From assembly GCF_940677205.1 (NCBI RefSeq), contig NZ_OW712331.1, forward strand, positions 744,001-808,000: a DNA stretch of 64,000 nucleotides, in the 5' to 3' direction. The stretch's first letter is position 1; each line of letters starts with the position of its first letter. A program made the position numbers and the translations under genes. Positions 10,235 to 19,905 of the stretch are shown here, piece by piece. The notes beneath the pieces were generated by a model, which was not told where the DNA came from, ran no database searches, and was given only the letters and a program-made list of their open reading frames with translations. This stretch comes from [Clostridium] colinum (GTDB taxonomy: Bacteria > Bacillota > Clostridia > Lachnospirales > CAG-274).

Positions 10235-10290
10235 TAAAATAAATTTAAAAAGGTATGGATATTAAACCATACCTTTTTAAATTTATTTTA
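10235..10290. terminator. Long bidirectional terminator hairpin
   Basis: Two 24-base arms pair perfectly around an 8-base loop, with AAAAAGGTATGG against CCATACCTTTTT at the tip. It lies between convergent genes and is T-rich on both sides. Confidence 0.85.
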
Positions 10291-10313
10291 AAATACTATA
10301 TAAGTTATATTAT

Positions 10314-12014
10314 TTAGTTATTAGTGTTAACTGTATTAATATCACATATAGAGTAAACAGTTATATCTCCATTTGTATTATTTACACCCATTATTCCATC
10401 GCCAGCTGTAAAAACTTTACCATCAATATTCTCTTTTATTGGAATAGGTATATTTTGTGGTGATGTTGTAATATTAGTAATAACAGTAGTAGGTGTATTT
10501 TGTAATGTTACTGTGTTTATAGCATTATCTGTAGTAGTTGTAAGAGTAGAACTATTTAAAACATTTTCAGTTGTGCTAGATAACAAGTCTGTTGGTTTAA
10601 CACTAGTTATGTTTGTAATAGTTTGAACATCTTTAGTAGTTGTAGTTAATGTTTCTATAACATTTGCAGTTGTAGGTGTTGCAATATTATTAATTGGTGT
10701 TGTAGTTATACTATTAATTAATTTAGTAGGAACAGTTGAAGATGTAACAGTATCAATAACAGGAATATTAGTAGAAGAAACAGTTTTAATAAATGTATCT
10801 GTTGTAGGAGTTCCTATTTGGTTAACTGTAGTAGTAGTTGCATTTTCAGTTGATCCACCTAAAAGATTAGTATTATCGTTTAATACATATTTAGTTGTAT
10901 TACCATTAAATGATATATTTTGGTTACCTGCTGTAACATTTAAAACAATATCATTAGTTGGATTATTACCATCAATAGATTTAGCCGGTATTGTTACAGT
11001 AAGGGTACCTGTACCAGTTGAAGATATAGCCGGTATACTTAAAGATGTAGGAATAATATTTCTTAATATGTCTACGTTAGATATTACACCAGTTATACTA
11101 CTTCCACCAGTAAAACCAGTAACAACAGTACCTGTTGTAGATGAAACTTGATTTATAACATTTTTTGTAGTGTTTGTAACATTTGTGACAACATTTGTAT
11201 CATCATTTGTATCTATGTTGGATACAACTGTTACAGGTGTAGCTGTAATAGGAGCACTAACTTCTACTGTGTTTGGTGTTAAACCAGTCAATAAAGTATT
11301 ATTTTCAGTTTCTACTTGTGAAACTACATCTACATCGTTAAGTGTAATAGAGTTTACAACTGGTATATTTGTATTTTCTAATGTTGCACTATTTAAAACA
11401 TCTACATTAGTTGTATTAAGTGTTGAAGACTGTAAAGCATTACCAGTAGTTATTCCAGTTATAAGTTCTACTGTTTGAGACTGTGTAGAATTACCATTGT
11501 AGCTAATAGCATCTATTGCACCGATATTTTGATTAATGTAATTTTGAATACCTTGAGCACATTGAATATCTGTATTAGAATTACAAGAATCACAGTTATT
11601 ATAAGAATATTTATCTGGTACTGAGCAAGTAGTAGTTATATTTTTAATACTATTTAATAATGAAGAATTAAAAGCACTACTAGTAGTTGTAGAAGTTAAA
11701 ATAGTTATTTTTGCAATATCACAAAGTGAAATAGCTATACCTTGAGCTATTAACGTTGTTTTTGTTAGTTCTATAGAGTTTATAGTTAATTTAGAAAAGT
11801 TTATAGTATTTGTTATACCATCATTAGTAGTTATTTCTACGTCTATATTAAATCCTAAAAGATTTTCATTTTTTACCGCATTTATTATTTCTAGTAAAGT
11901 TTTTCTTATACTATTTAGTGAGCAAGAATTATCTATTTTATCTGGAGCACAAACTTGGTTACAATCGCAATCACAACCACAGTAGCCTCTATTTGAATAA
12001 TTATATAAGCTCAT
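10314..12014 (-). CDS. Thr/Asn/Val-rich repeat protein with Cys-rich N-terminus (possible surface or spore-coat protein)
   Basis: It has 566 residues and I do not recognise the family. The first 30 residues are Cys-rich (GYCGCDCDCNQVC). Residues to about 180 look folded, with a second Cys group (YNNCDSCNS). The rest is made of degenerate repeats of about 13 residues rich in Thr, Asn, Val, Ile and Ser, such as TLENTNIPVVNSI, which suggests a beta-rich repeat structure. The C-terminus, ending near YSICDINTV, is again more regular. There is no signal peptide or membrane anchor, as in many spore-coat or exosporium proteins, but that role is only inferred. The start follows GAAAGGGGC. Confidence 0.55.
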   Translation of the reverse strand: MSLYNYSNRGYCGCDCDCNQVCAPDKIDNSCSLNSIRKTLLEIINAVKNENLLGFNIDVEITTNDGITNTINFSKLTINSIELTKTTLIAQGIAISLCDIAKITILTSTTTSSAFNSSLLNSIKNITTTCSVPDKYSYNNCDSCNSNTDIQCAQGIQNYINQNIGAIDAISYNGNSTQSQTVELITGITTGNALQSSTLNTTNVDVLNSATLENTNIPVVNSITLNDVDVVSQVETENNTLLTGLTPNTVEVSAPITATPVTVVSNIDTNDDTNVVTNVTNTTKNVINQVSSTTGTVVTGFTGGSSITGVISNVDILRNIIPTSLSIPAISSTGTGTLTVTIPAKSIDGNNPTNDIVLNVTAGNQNISFNGNTTKYVLNDNTNLLGGSTENATTTTVNQIGTPTTDTFIKTVSSTNIPVIDTVTSSTVPTKLINSITTTPINNIATPTTANVIETLTTTTKDVQTITNITSVKPTDLLSSTTENVLNSSTLTTTTDNAINTVTLQNTPTTVITNITTSPQNIPIPIKENIDGKVFTAGDGIMGVNNTNGDITVYSICDINTVNTNN

Positions 12015-12243
12015 TTTTAAGCCCCTTTCTATATAAAAAAAATTTATACAATATACTTGTACATTATATAGTATGTAAAAAGGTAGTTTTATGCTACTAA
12101 AATATATAAAATTATTTATAAAATACTAGAAATTTGTTATAAACTTATATATAATATATTATTGTAAATATATAAAATTTATTTTAATATATTATAAAAC
12201 TAATACTTAAAACAAACTAAAATAAATTTATGGGGTGAAATAT

Positions 12244-13809
12244 TTGAAAAATATAAGTTTTGTTGTTATAAATATACTTTTCTTTATAGGATATTTTAAT
12301 TTTAATATTTATGCTAGTCAACAATATATATCCGTAGGGTTATCAAAATATCAAAATACAAGTGCTATATCATTAGATAATAAAAATATAGTATTGGGGA
12401 AAAATAATAATAGCATATTTCAAGAAGATATAGGTTTAAGTACGAATAGTAATTATGTTATTAAGGGGCTAAGTACATATTCTATAAAATATAATAATGT
12501 ATTTTATAATTATAATGAAGCTTTAAATTTTTCTACAAGTTATAAAGATAGTTATATTTATAAAGATGATAAGTGGTATGTTATGATTGGTAATTTTAGC
12601 AATATATTAGATGCAGATAATTTTATACGTAGTCAAAACATTAGTGGAGAAATAGTTAAGATAGAAAATAGCATTGGTATATATGATAATAATAAATTAA
12701 TATTAGGATATAAAGATATTGTTTCTATAAAATCTAATAATAACATATCTATATCAAACAAAGAATATAGAAATTTTATAAATATTATATGTAAAAATAA
12801 TACTTTAAACGTTACAAATATTTTAGATATAGAAGAATATTTATATGGTGTTGTACCTTCTGAAATGCCGTCATCTTGGCCTAAAGAGGCTTTAAAGGCA
12901 CAATCTGTTGCTTGTAGAAATTATGCTTATTCTAATATAGGTGTACATAAAAACGAAGGTTATGATGTTTGTGATACAGTTCATTGTCAAGTATATAATG
13001 GAGTATCTGGAGAAAAACAAAGCACCAATGAAGCAGTAAATGAAACAAAAGGTATTTTTGCTTATTATAATAATGAAAAAATAAATGCAGTTTATTCTTC
13101 ATCTAGTGGTGGATATACAGATGATTCAGAAAATGTATGGAACACTAGTGTACCTTATTTAAAAGCTGTAAAAGATGAATATGAAGAAGGAGCTAAACAA
13201 TGGACTAGAACATTTACTTTTGATGAATTATCTTCTGTAGCATCTGTTGGAACGGTAAATGAAGTTATATTAGAAAGTTCCCCGGTTACCGGCAGAGCTA
13301 TATCTTTAACTTTTGTAGGTACAAATGGAAAAAAAGTATTAGAAAAAGAAGAAATTAGAACATTTTTTTCTAAATTTAAAGGTGGTAGCTTAGAGAGTAG
13401 AAATTTTAAAATGGCTCAAAGTAGTAACTATTCTAATACCAATATTACAAGTAATAATAGCATAAATAAATATTATGGAATATCATCTAAAGGAAATAAT
13501 GTAATAGATAAGGATAATTATTTTACAATAAATAAAGATAATAATACGGTAAAATCTAGTGAAATGTTTGTTATTGATAAAAGTGGAAATAAAACTAATA
13601 TATTATCTACCAATAATAAACCAACAAATACTACAACTAATTTTGCATCAAAAATAAGTAAAACAGATTCAAATTCAATTACATTTGTTGGCAAAGGCTG
13701 GGGACACGGCGTTGGTATGAGCCAATATGGAGCAAATAGTTTAGCTAAAAAAGGATATAAATTTGATGAAATTTTAAAATATTATTATATAGGAATTGAA
13801 GTAAGATAA
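12244..13809 (+). CDS. Secreted SpoIID/LytB-domain protein with SPOR-like segment
   Basis: An N-terminal signal segment of about 22 hydrophobic residues is followed by a SPOR-like stretch ([18 protein letters not shown]), which binds peptidoglycan in other proteins. The SpoIID/LytB region has [29 protein letters not shown] and [18 protein letters not shown], and the domain ends with [15 protein letters not shown]. SpoIID enzymes are lytic transglycosylases of sporulation or cell-wall turnover. I prefer the TTG at 12244 over GTG at 12235 because GGGGTG then sits at correct spacing. A promoter-like TTGTTA-17-TATTAT lies at 12134-12162. A low-complexity Asn/Ser linker precedes the final segment. 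Confidence 0.85.
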   Translation: MKNISFVVINILFFIGYFNFNIYASQQYISVGLSKYQNTSAISLDNKNIVLGKNNNSIFQEDIGLSTNSNYVIKGLSTYSIKYNNVFYNYNEALNFSTSYKDSYIYKDDKWYVMIGNFSNILDADNFIRSQNISGEIVKIENSIGIYDNNKLILGYKDIVSIKSNNNISISNKEYRNFINIICKNNTLNVTNILDIEEYLYGVVPSEMPSSWPKEALKAQSVACRNYAYSNIGVHKNEGYDVCDTVHCQVYNGVSGEKQSTNEAVNETKGIFAYYNNEKINAVYSSSSGGYTDDSENVWNTSVPYLKAVKDEYEEGAKQWTRTFTFDELSSVASVGTVNEVILESSPVTGRAISLTFVGTNGKKVLEKEEIRTFFSKFKGGSLESRNFKMAQSSNYSNTNITSNNSINKYYGISSKGNNVIDKDNYFTINKDNNTVKSSEMFVIDKSGNKTNILSTNNKPTNTTTNFASKISKTDSNSITFVGKGWGHGVGMSQYGANSLAKKGYKFDEILKYYYIGIEVR

Positions 13810-13819
13810 GGAGATAAAT

Positions 13820-14854
13820 ATGAAATTAAAAGATTTTTATTTTGATTTACCAGAAAGGCTTATAGCACAAACGCCTTTAAAAGATAGGACTAGCTCTAAA
13901 CTTATGGTTGTAAATAAAGAAACAGGAGAGATAAAACATGAACATAGCTTTAAAGATATATTAAACTATCTAAAAGAGGGTGATTGTTTAGTTTTAAATG
14001 ATACAAAGGTAATACCAGCAAGACTTTTTGGAAAAAGAAAACATACAGGAGCAAATATAGAAATATTATTATTAGAGCGAAAATCTGATAATAAATGGGA
14101 AGCACTTGTAAATCCTGGTAAAAAAGCAAAAATAGGGGATACAATAGTTTTTGGTGAAGGTATATTAGAAGGTACTATTGAAGAAATAATAGAAGGTGGC
14201 AATAGAATTATACGTTTTAAATACGATGGAATATTTGAAGAAGTTTTGGACAAGCTTGGGCAAATGCCTTTACCACCTTACATAAAACAACGTCTTGAAG
14301 ATAAAGATAGATATCAAACAGTATATGCTAAAAATGAGGGGTCATCAGCAGCACCAACAGCAGGTTTACATTTTACAAATGAGCTTTTAGAAGAGGTAAA
14401 AAATAAAGGTATAAAAATAGCAAAGCTTACATTACACGTAGGGCTAGGAACTTTTAGACCAGTAAAAGTAGATAATATATTAGAACACAAAATGCATTCA
14501 GAATATTATAGTTTAGATGAAGAAAATGCTAAAATTATTAATGAAGCTAAGAAAAATGGTGGAAGAATAATAACAGTAGGGACAACAAGCACTAGAACTT
14601 TAGAATCTATTGCAGATGAAAATGGAATTGTAAAAGCAGATAGTGGATATACAGATATTTTTATATATCCATCTTATAAATTTAAAATAGTAGATAGCCT
14701 TATAACGAATTTTCATTTGCCAGAATCTAGCTTAATAATGTTAGTTAGTGCATTTTCTACTAGAGACAATATAATTAATGCTTATAATGAAGCAGTTTTA
14801 AATGAATATAGATTTTTTAGTTTTGGAGATGCAATGTTTTTAACAAAGTGGTGA
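13820..14854 (+). CDS. queA: S-adenosylmethionine:tRNA ribosyltransferase-isomerase
   Basis: It transfers the ribosyl part of SAM to preQ1 at the tRNA wobble position to give epoxyqueuosine. The N-terminus [22 protein letters not shown], the central [12 protein letters not shown] and the C-terminal [19 protein letters not shown] are QueA signatures. The 344 residues match the usual length. It starts 10 bases after the SpoIID gene with AAGGAGATAAAT before the ATG and is followed after 4 bases by rarA. Confidence 0.96.
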   Translation: MKLKDFYFDLPERLIAQTPLKDRTSSKLMVVNKETGEIKHEHSFKDILNYLKEGDCLVLNDTKVIPARLFGKRKHTGANIEILLLERKSDNKWEALVNPGKKAKIGDTIVFGEGILEGTIEEIIEGGNRIIRFKYDGIFEEVLDKLGQMPLPPYIKQRLEDKDRYQTVYAKNEGSSAAPTAGLHFTNELLEEVKNKGIKIAKLTLHVGLGTFRPVKVDNILEHKMHSEYYSLDEENAKIINEAKKNGGRIITVGTTSTRTLESIADENGIVKADSGYTDIFIYPSYKFKIVDSLITNFHLPESSLIMLVSAFSTRDNIINAYNEAVLNEYRFFSFGDAMFLTKW

Positions 14855-14858
14855 TTAT

Positions 14859-16175
14859 ATGGATTTATTTGAATATCAAAAAGAAAAATTATTAAAAAAA
14901 GAAGCGCCATTAGCAAATAGGCTAAGACCACAAACTTTGGAAGAATTTGTTGGACAAGAGCACATAATAGGTAAAGATACTTTACTTTATAGGGCTATTA
15001 AGGCAGATAAAATTTCTTCATTAATACTATATGGACCATCAGGAACAGGTAAAACAACCCTTGCAAAGATTATATCTAACATAACAAAAAGTAATTTTAT
15101 TCAAATAAATGGTGTTGTATCTGGAGCTAAAGATATAAAAGAAGTAGCAGATAAAGCTAAAATTAATATATCAATTAATGGAAAAAAAACAATACTTTTT
15201 ATAGATGAAATACATAGATTTAATAAAATGCAACAAGATATATTATTACCATATGTAGAAGAGGGAACAATTATTTTAATTGGAGCTACAACAGAAAATC
15301 CGTATTTTGAAGTCAATAAAGCCTTAATATCTAGAAGTATTATATTTAAATTAGAGCAATTATCTAATAATAATATTAAAAAAATTATAAAACGAGCTAT
15401 AGAAGATGATGAAAGAGGATTAGGTCATTTTAATATAAAAATAGATGAAGATGCACTAGATTTTTTAGCAAATATATGTAATGGAGATGCTAGAATAGCA
15501 TTAAATGCAATAGAATTAGCAGGCCTTACAACAGAAAAAATAGATGATTATATACATATTGATTTAAAAATAGCACAACAGTGTATACAAAAACGTGCAA
15601 TAAACTATGATAAAAATGGAGATAATCATTATGACACTATATCGGCTTTTATAAAAAGCATGAGAGGTAGCGACCCAGATGCAGCTGTTTATTATCTTGC
15701 AAAAATGTTATATGCAGGGGAAGACCCTAAATTTATAGCTAGAAGAATAGTTATTTGTGCATCTGAAGATGTGGGAAATGCAGACCCTAGAGCATTACAA
15801 ATTGCTGTATCGGCTTTTCAAGCGACAGAGATGATTGGTATGCCAGAATGTAGAATAATTTTATCTCAAGCAGTATGCTATGTGGCAAGTGCTCCAAAAA
15901 GCAATTCTTCATATGTAGCAATAAATAAGGCTATGGAAGATGTAAAAAATATAAAAATAAAACAAATACCGCCACATCTTAAAGATTGTCATTATAATGG
16001 AGCAACTCAATTAGGTAATGGTATAGATTATAAATATGCACATAATTATGAAAAAAACTATGTAAACCAACAATATTTACCAGATGAAATAAAAAATAAT
16101 ATTTATTATGAACCATCTGATAATGGATATGAAAAAAATATTAAAAAATGGTTAGAGTTTTTAAAAACTAATTAA
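14859..16175 (+). CDS. rarA: Replication-associated recombination protein A (AAA+ ATPase, RarA/MgsA)
   Basis: This clamp-loader-like ATPase acts at stalled replication forks. It has Walker A GPSGTGKTTLAK, Walker B LFIDEIHRFNK, sensor 1 LIGATTENPYF and the C-terminal tetramerisation region (DAAVYYLAKMLYAGEDPKFIARR). It has 438 residues, within the normal range. It begins 4 bases after queA and is probably translated from the same message. A terminator hairpin follows. Confidence 0.94.
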   Translation: MDLFEYQKEKLLKKEAPLANRLRPQTLEEFVGQEHIIGKDTLLYRAIKADKISSLILYGPSGTGKTTLAKIISNITKSNFIQINGVVSGAKDIKEVADKAKINISINGKKTILFIDEIHRFNKMQQDILLPYVEEGTIILIGATTENPYFEVNKALISRSIIFKLEQLSNNNIKKIIKRAIEDDERGLGHFNIKIDEDALDFLANICNGDARIALNAIELAGLTTEKIDDYIHIDLKIAQQCIQKRAINYDKNGDNHYDTISAFIKSMRGSDPDAAVYYLAKMLYAGEDPKFIARRIVICASEDVGNADPRALQIAVSAFQATEMIGMPECRIILSQAVCYVASAPKSNSSYVAINKAMEDVKNIKIKQIPPHLKDCHYNGATQLGNGIDYKYAHNYEKNYVNQQYLPDEIKNNIYYEPSDNGYEKNIKKWLEFLKTN

Positions 16176-16186
16176 ATGAAATATAT

Positions 16187-16230
16187 AAAAAGGCAAAAAC
16201 ACTAAGTATATATTAGTATTTTTGCTTTTT
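16187..16230. terminator. Terminator between rarA and lrgB
   Basis: An imperfect hairpin joins AAAAGGCAAAAACACTA and TAGTATTTTTGCTTTTT. It serves the convergent genes on both strands. Confidence 0.65.
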
Positions 16231-16245
16231 ATAGTTAAACTAATA

Positions 16246-16923
16246 TTATAAAAAAAAGTATATAATAACTGTCATAATACCAGCAACACCAATAGCTATA
16301 CCACTTAAAGCACCTTCTACTTCTCCCATTTCTATAGCTTTAGATGTTCCAACACCGTGGCTAGATGTACCTATTGCTAAACCAATAGCAACTGGATTTT
16401 TTAGTTTAAATATTTTAACTAAAACAGGTGATAAAATAGCACCTAAAATACCTGTTATACAAACGCAAGTAATGGTTATTGGTACAATACCGCCAGTTTT
16501 TTTTGCTAAATCCATTGCAATAGGGACAGTAACAGATTTTGGCATTATAGCAGATGTAATACTATCATCTAAACCAAATATTTTACACATAAAAATTATA
16601 CTTGTTATAGATACTAAAGAACCTACAAACACACCTATTATAATAGGCAAAAAATTATGTTTTATTATTTTTATTTTATGATACATAGATATTGCAAGTG
16701 CAGAAGTTGCAGGAGTAAGCATCATATTTATTATACTGCCCCCTTGTTGATAGCTACTAGATGGTATTTTAAATAATAATAAAAAACTAATAATAAATAT
16801 TATAGAGAGTATAAAAGGGGAACATAAAGGAGATTTAACCTTTTTATAAATTAATGTACCTATTTCAAATGCTATAAGCGTAAGACTAATTCCAAAAAGA
16901 GGATTATTTACTATTTGTTCCAT
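16246..16923 (-). CDS. lrgB: LrgB/CidB-family membrane protein
   Basis: A 225-residue membrane protein with several hydrophobic segments. The family signatures are IMPKSVTVPIAMDLAKKTGG and, near the end, IGTSSHGVGTSKAIEMGE. In Staphylococcus and Bacillus, LrgAB/CidAB-type proteins affect autolysis and the export of pyruvate or other three-carbon metabolites. It overlaps lrgA by 20 bases, which fits translational coupling. Confidence 0.92.
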   Translation of the reverse strand: MEQIVNNPLFGISLTLIAFEIGTLIYKKVKSPLCSPFILSIIFIISFLLLFKIPSSSYQQGGSIINMMLTPATSALAISMYHKIKIIKHNFLPIIIGVFVGSLVSITSIIFMCKIFGLDDSITSAIMPKSVTVPIAMDLAKKTGGIVPITITCVCITGILGAILSPVLVKIFKLKNPVAIGLAIGTSSHGVGTSKAIEMGEVEGALSGIAIGVAGIMTVIIYFFL

Positions 16924-17278
16924 TTTTTTGTATCCTTTCTTGTATTTTTATTACTAAATTTACTGTATATGCAGTAGATAAAAATGTTAATAAAAAGCTA
17001 ACAATACTTATAAATAATATAGGAAATATTTTATCTTTTATATAAGGAAATTCATCTATTAAAGATACGGCAGGAGGTATAAAAAATATTGCTATATGAT
17101 TTTGCAAAAATTCTCCTACATTTTGTACTTTTTTTATATCTATAATTTTACTAACTAATAATATAAATAACATAACCATTGCTATTAAGCTAGCAGGAAA
17201 TGTAAAAGGCAAAAAGCTAGATAAGATTTGACTAATAAAACTTATAAAAAATAAAATTGATAATTGTTGTATAATCAT
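16904..17278 (-). CDS. lrgA: LrgA/CidA-family holin-like membrane protein
   Basis: A 124-residue protein with about four hydrophobic segments and the LrgA features PFTFPASLIAMVMLFILL and HIAIFFIPPAVSL. It works with LrgB. The start is preceded by GAAAGGAGTTTTT. The pair is transcribed away from the pyrimidine operon. No regulator of the LytR/CidR type is adjacent. Confidence 0.9.
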   Translation of the reverse strand: MIIQQLSILFFISFISQILSSFLPFTFPASLIAMVMLFILLVSKIIDIKKVQNVGEFLQNHIAIFFIPPAVSLIDEFPYIKDKIFPILFISIVSFLLTFLSTAYTVNLVIKIQERIQKNGTNSK

Positions 17279-17424
17279 AAAAAACTCCTTTCAAAAGTAT
17301 TTTACATATATATTCTACAACAATACTACACATTAAATCAATATAACTAATATTGAAAATAAATTAATAAATAATAAAAAATATATCTAATAATAACAAA
17401 CATTAAATATTTATAAAAAAATTA

Positions 17425-17453
17425 TTGACAAAATAGTTTTCTAGTGATAAAAT
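17425..17453 (+). promoter_or_regulatory. Promoter of the pyrimidine operon
   Basis: A perfect TTGACA and TAAAAT are 17 bases apart, with TGA before the -10 (extended -10). Transcription would start near 17460, giving a leader of about 200 bases before pyrB. Confidence 0.85.
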
Positions 17454-17498
17454 TTTAAAAGCAAATTAAGAGAAATAAAAAACTAAGGAGGAATATGT

Positions 17499-17576
17499 AT
17501 GAATAATTTAAAGAAATTAAGAGATATTAATATTATTTTATATATTCTTTTACTTAATATTTATTATATTTTATAA
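17499..17576 (+). CDS. 25-codon leader peptide ahead of pyrB
   Basis: A short reading frame begins MNNLKKLRD and continues with Ile, Leu, Tyr and Asn codons over a very U-rich message. A near-consensus ribosome site, CTAAGGAGGAATATGT, precedes the ATG. Its TAA shares its last base with the first base of the terminator stem. The position and U-richness match the pyrBI leader peptide of enterobacteria, where translation close behind RNA polymerase prevents termination when UTP is low. The peptide itself probably has no function. Confidence 0.7.
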   Translation: MNNLKKLRDINIILYILLLNIYYIL

Positions 17577-17622
17577 GCAATAGATGAGTATTATTATTTT
17601 ATTCATTTATTGCTATTTTTTT
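17576..17622 (+). terminator. Attenuator (intrinsic terminator) in the pyrB leader
   Basis: AGCAATAGATGAGTA pairs with TATTCATTTATTGCT (15 pairs including two G-U) around a 9-base loop, followed by ATTTTTTT. It lies 36 bases before the pyrB start. No PyrR-binding-loop consensus is seen in the leader. Confidence 0.8.
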
Positions 17623-17658
17623 GAGAAAAATTAAATTATATACAACAGGAGGCTTTCT

Positions 17659-18582
17659 ATGTTAAAAAGAAAAGATTTGTTAGATATAAAATCTTTATCA
17701 GAAGATGAGATTTTAGCTATATTACATACTGCTAAAGATATGAAAAATAAAATAGAAAATAGTTCACTTAGAAGTAATGAGCTTAAAAATAAAAGTATTC
17801 TAACTTTATTTTATGAAAATAGCACAAGAACTAAAATGTCATTTATGTTAGCAGCCGACTATTTAGGAGCAAAACCAGAAGATTTGGGTATTTCTACAAG
17901 TAGTGTTAATAAAGGAGAAAGCCTTATAGATACAGGGGTTACATTAGACCAAATGGGGATAGATGCTATAATAATAAGACACTCTTTTACAGGTGCTAGC
18001 CATTTATTAGCAAAAAATGTTAAAGCTTGTGTTATAAATGCAGGAGATGGGAGCAATGAGCATCCAACACAGGCACTTTTAGATATGTATAGCATAATAG
18101 AAGAAAAAGGGAAAATAGAAGGTCTTAATATAGCTATAATAGGGGATATAGCTAATAGCCGTGTAGCTAGAAGTAATGTTTTTGCTCTAACAAAGCTAGG
18201 AGCTAATGTTACTCTTGCAGGTCCTTCTACATTAGTATCAAAAAATATGGAAACTTTAGATAAAAATGTAAAAGTAGTAAATAACATACAAGAAGGTATA
18301 AAAAATGCAGATGTTATAATGGGGCTTAGGGTACAATTTGAAAGACAAAAGACAGTACCTTTTCCTAATAATAGAGAATATCATCAATTTTTTGGATTAA
18401 AAGAAGATATGTTAAAATATGCTAAAGACAATGCTACAATTATGCACCCAGGGCCTGTAAATAGAGGGGTAGAACTTAGTACAAGTATTATAGATAGCAA
18501 AAATTGTATAATAAATGAACAAGTAAAAAATGGTGTTGCTATTAGAATGGCTATTTTAAAACTATTGTTAGAAAACAGATAA
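17659..18582 (+). CDS. pyrB: Aspartate carbamoyltransferase catalytic chain
   Basis: It condenses carbamoyl phosphate with aspartate, the first committed step of UMP synthesis. The 307 residues contain the carbamoyl-phosphate motif FYENSTRTKMSF, then HPTQALLDM and MHPGPVNRG near the C-terminus. Upstream lies ACAGGAGGCTTTCT. It is the first gene after the leader attenuator. No pyrI regulatory-chain gene is present in the operon. Confidence 0.96.
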   Translation: MLKRKDLLDIKSLSEDEILAILHTAKDMKNKIENSSLRSNELKNKSILTLFYENSTRTKMSFMLAADYLGAKPEDLGISTSSVNKGESLIDTGVTLDQMGIDAIIIRHSFTGASHLLAKNVKACVINAGDGSNEHPTQALLDMYSIIEEKGKIEGLNIAIIGDIANSRVARSNVFALTKLGANVTLAGPSTLVSKNMETLDKNVKVVNNIQEGIKNADVIMGLRVQFERQKTVPFPNNREYHQFFGLKEDMLKYAKDNATIMHPGPVNRGVELSTSIIDSKNCIINEQVKNGVAIRMAILKLLLENR

Positions 18583-18606
18583 TATAATAAGATAGGGAGA
18601 ATATAT

Positions 18607-19905
18607 ATGAAAATATTAATAAAAAATGGTAGACTTATTGACCCGCTTAATAATATAGACGAAAAAATGGATATATTAATAAGTAATGGGATAGTGGCTA
18701 AAATATCAGAAAACATAACAGATAATGTAGATAAAACAATAGATGCTACTAATATGTGGGTTACACCAGGTCTTATAGACTTACATGTACATCTTAGAGA
18801 ACCAGGATATGAACATAAAGAAACTATAGCTACAGGTACAAGAAGTGCTGTTATGGGAGGATTTACTACTATATGTTGTATGCCAAACACAAAACCTGTT
18901 ATTGATAATGAAATATTAGTAGAATATATTAAAATGAAAGCAGAACGTGAAGGTGTTTGTAAAGTGTTACCTATTGGCGCTATAACAGTAGGACAAAAAG
19001 GAGAAAGTCTTGCAGATATAGGTAAAATGGCAAGTGTAGGAGCTTGCGCTATATCAGAAGATGGATTTACCGTGGAAAACGCTTCTCTTATGAAAACGGC
19101 TATAAAATATGCAGAAATGTTTAATATACCAGTATTTTCACACTGTGAAGAAGCAAGCCTTGCAAAAGGTAGTATGAACGCAGGTGATACTGCTATGAAA
19201 TTAGGGTTAAAAGGTATATCTAACGATAGTGAAGATATTATTGTGTCAAGAGATATTATTTTAGCAGATAGCTTAAAAGCTCCTATACATCTTTGCCATA
19301 TAAGTACAAAAGGAGCAGTTGATTTGATAAAAGAGGCTAAAGCTAGAGGGTCTAAAGTTACGGCAGAGGCAACTCCACATCATTTTACACTTATAGATGA
19401 AGATATAACAGAATATGATGCAAACTTTAAAATGAACCCACCTCTAAGAAGTATACAAGATAGAGCGGCTATTATAGAAGGGCTTAAAAATGATACAATA
19501 CAGGTTATAGCAACAGACCATGCTCCACATCATATAGATGAAAAAAATTGCGAATTTGAAAGAGCTTTAAATGGGATAGTTGGGCTTGAAACTGCACTTA
19601 GTCTTAGTATAACTGAACTTGTAGAAAAAGGCGTTTTAACACCTTCTAAGATGATAGAAAAATTTACTAAAAATCCAGCACAAGTTTTAAGAAGAAAAGA
19701 TTTAGGACATTTATCAATAGGTGCTAATGCAGATATTACAATAATAGACCCTAATTTAAAATATAATATAAACGTAGAAAATTTTGCATCTAAAGGTAAA
19801 AATAGCCCTTTTAATAATAGAGAAGTAAAGGGGAAAGTTTTATATACTTTAGTAGATGGTAAAATAATAGTTGAAGAGGGACAACTTAGAGAGGAGTTTA
19901 AATAA
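18607..19905 (+). CDS. pyrC: Dihydroorotase (class I, zinc-dependent)
   Basis: It cyclises carbamoyl aspartate to dihydroorotate. The metal-binding DLHVHLREPGYEHKE, the MPNTKPV segment and the catalytic ATDHAPHH are present. It has 432 residues, normal for the class. It starts 24 bases after pyrB and overlaps pyrF by one base (TAATG), so coupling is likely. Confidence 0.96.
   Translation: MKILIKNGRLIDPLNNIDEKMDILISNGIVAKISENITDNVDKTIDATNMWVTPGLIDLHVHLREPGYEHKETIATGTRSAVMGGFTTICCMPNTKPVIDNEILVEYIKMKAEREGVCKVLPIGAITVGQKGESLADIGKMASVGACAISEDGFTVENASLMKTAIKYAEMFNIPVFSHCEEASLAKGSMNAGDTAMKLGLKGISNDSEDIIVSRDIILADSLKAPIHLCHISTKGAVDLIKEAKARGSKVTAEATPHHFTLIDEDITEYDANFKMNPPLRSIQDRAAIIEGLKNDTIQVIATDHAPHHIDEKNCEFERALNGIVGLETALSLSITELVEKGVLTPSKMIEKFTKNPAQVLRRKDLGHLSIGANADITIIDPNLKYNINVENFASKGKNSPFNNREVKGKVLYTLVDGKIIVEEGQLREEFK

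Noticed and set aside
10990-11478. Plus-strand frame opposite the Thr/Asn/Val repeat protein
   Set aside because: It is the shadow of the repeat codons on the other strand; no ribosome site and no gene-like composition.
17495-17506. Earlier ATG in the pyr leader (ATG TAT GAA TAA)
   Set aside because: A three-codon frame overlapping the better spaced leader start; too short to place a ribosome near the terminator.
17859-18890. Minus-strand frames across pyrB and pyrC
   Set aside because: They are antisense to well-conserved enzymes and lack starts with ribosome sites.
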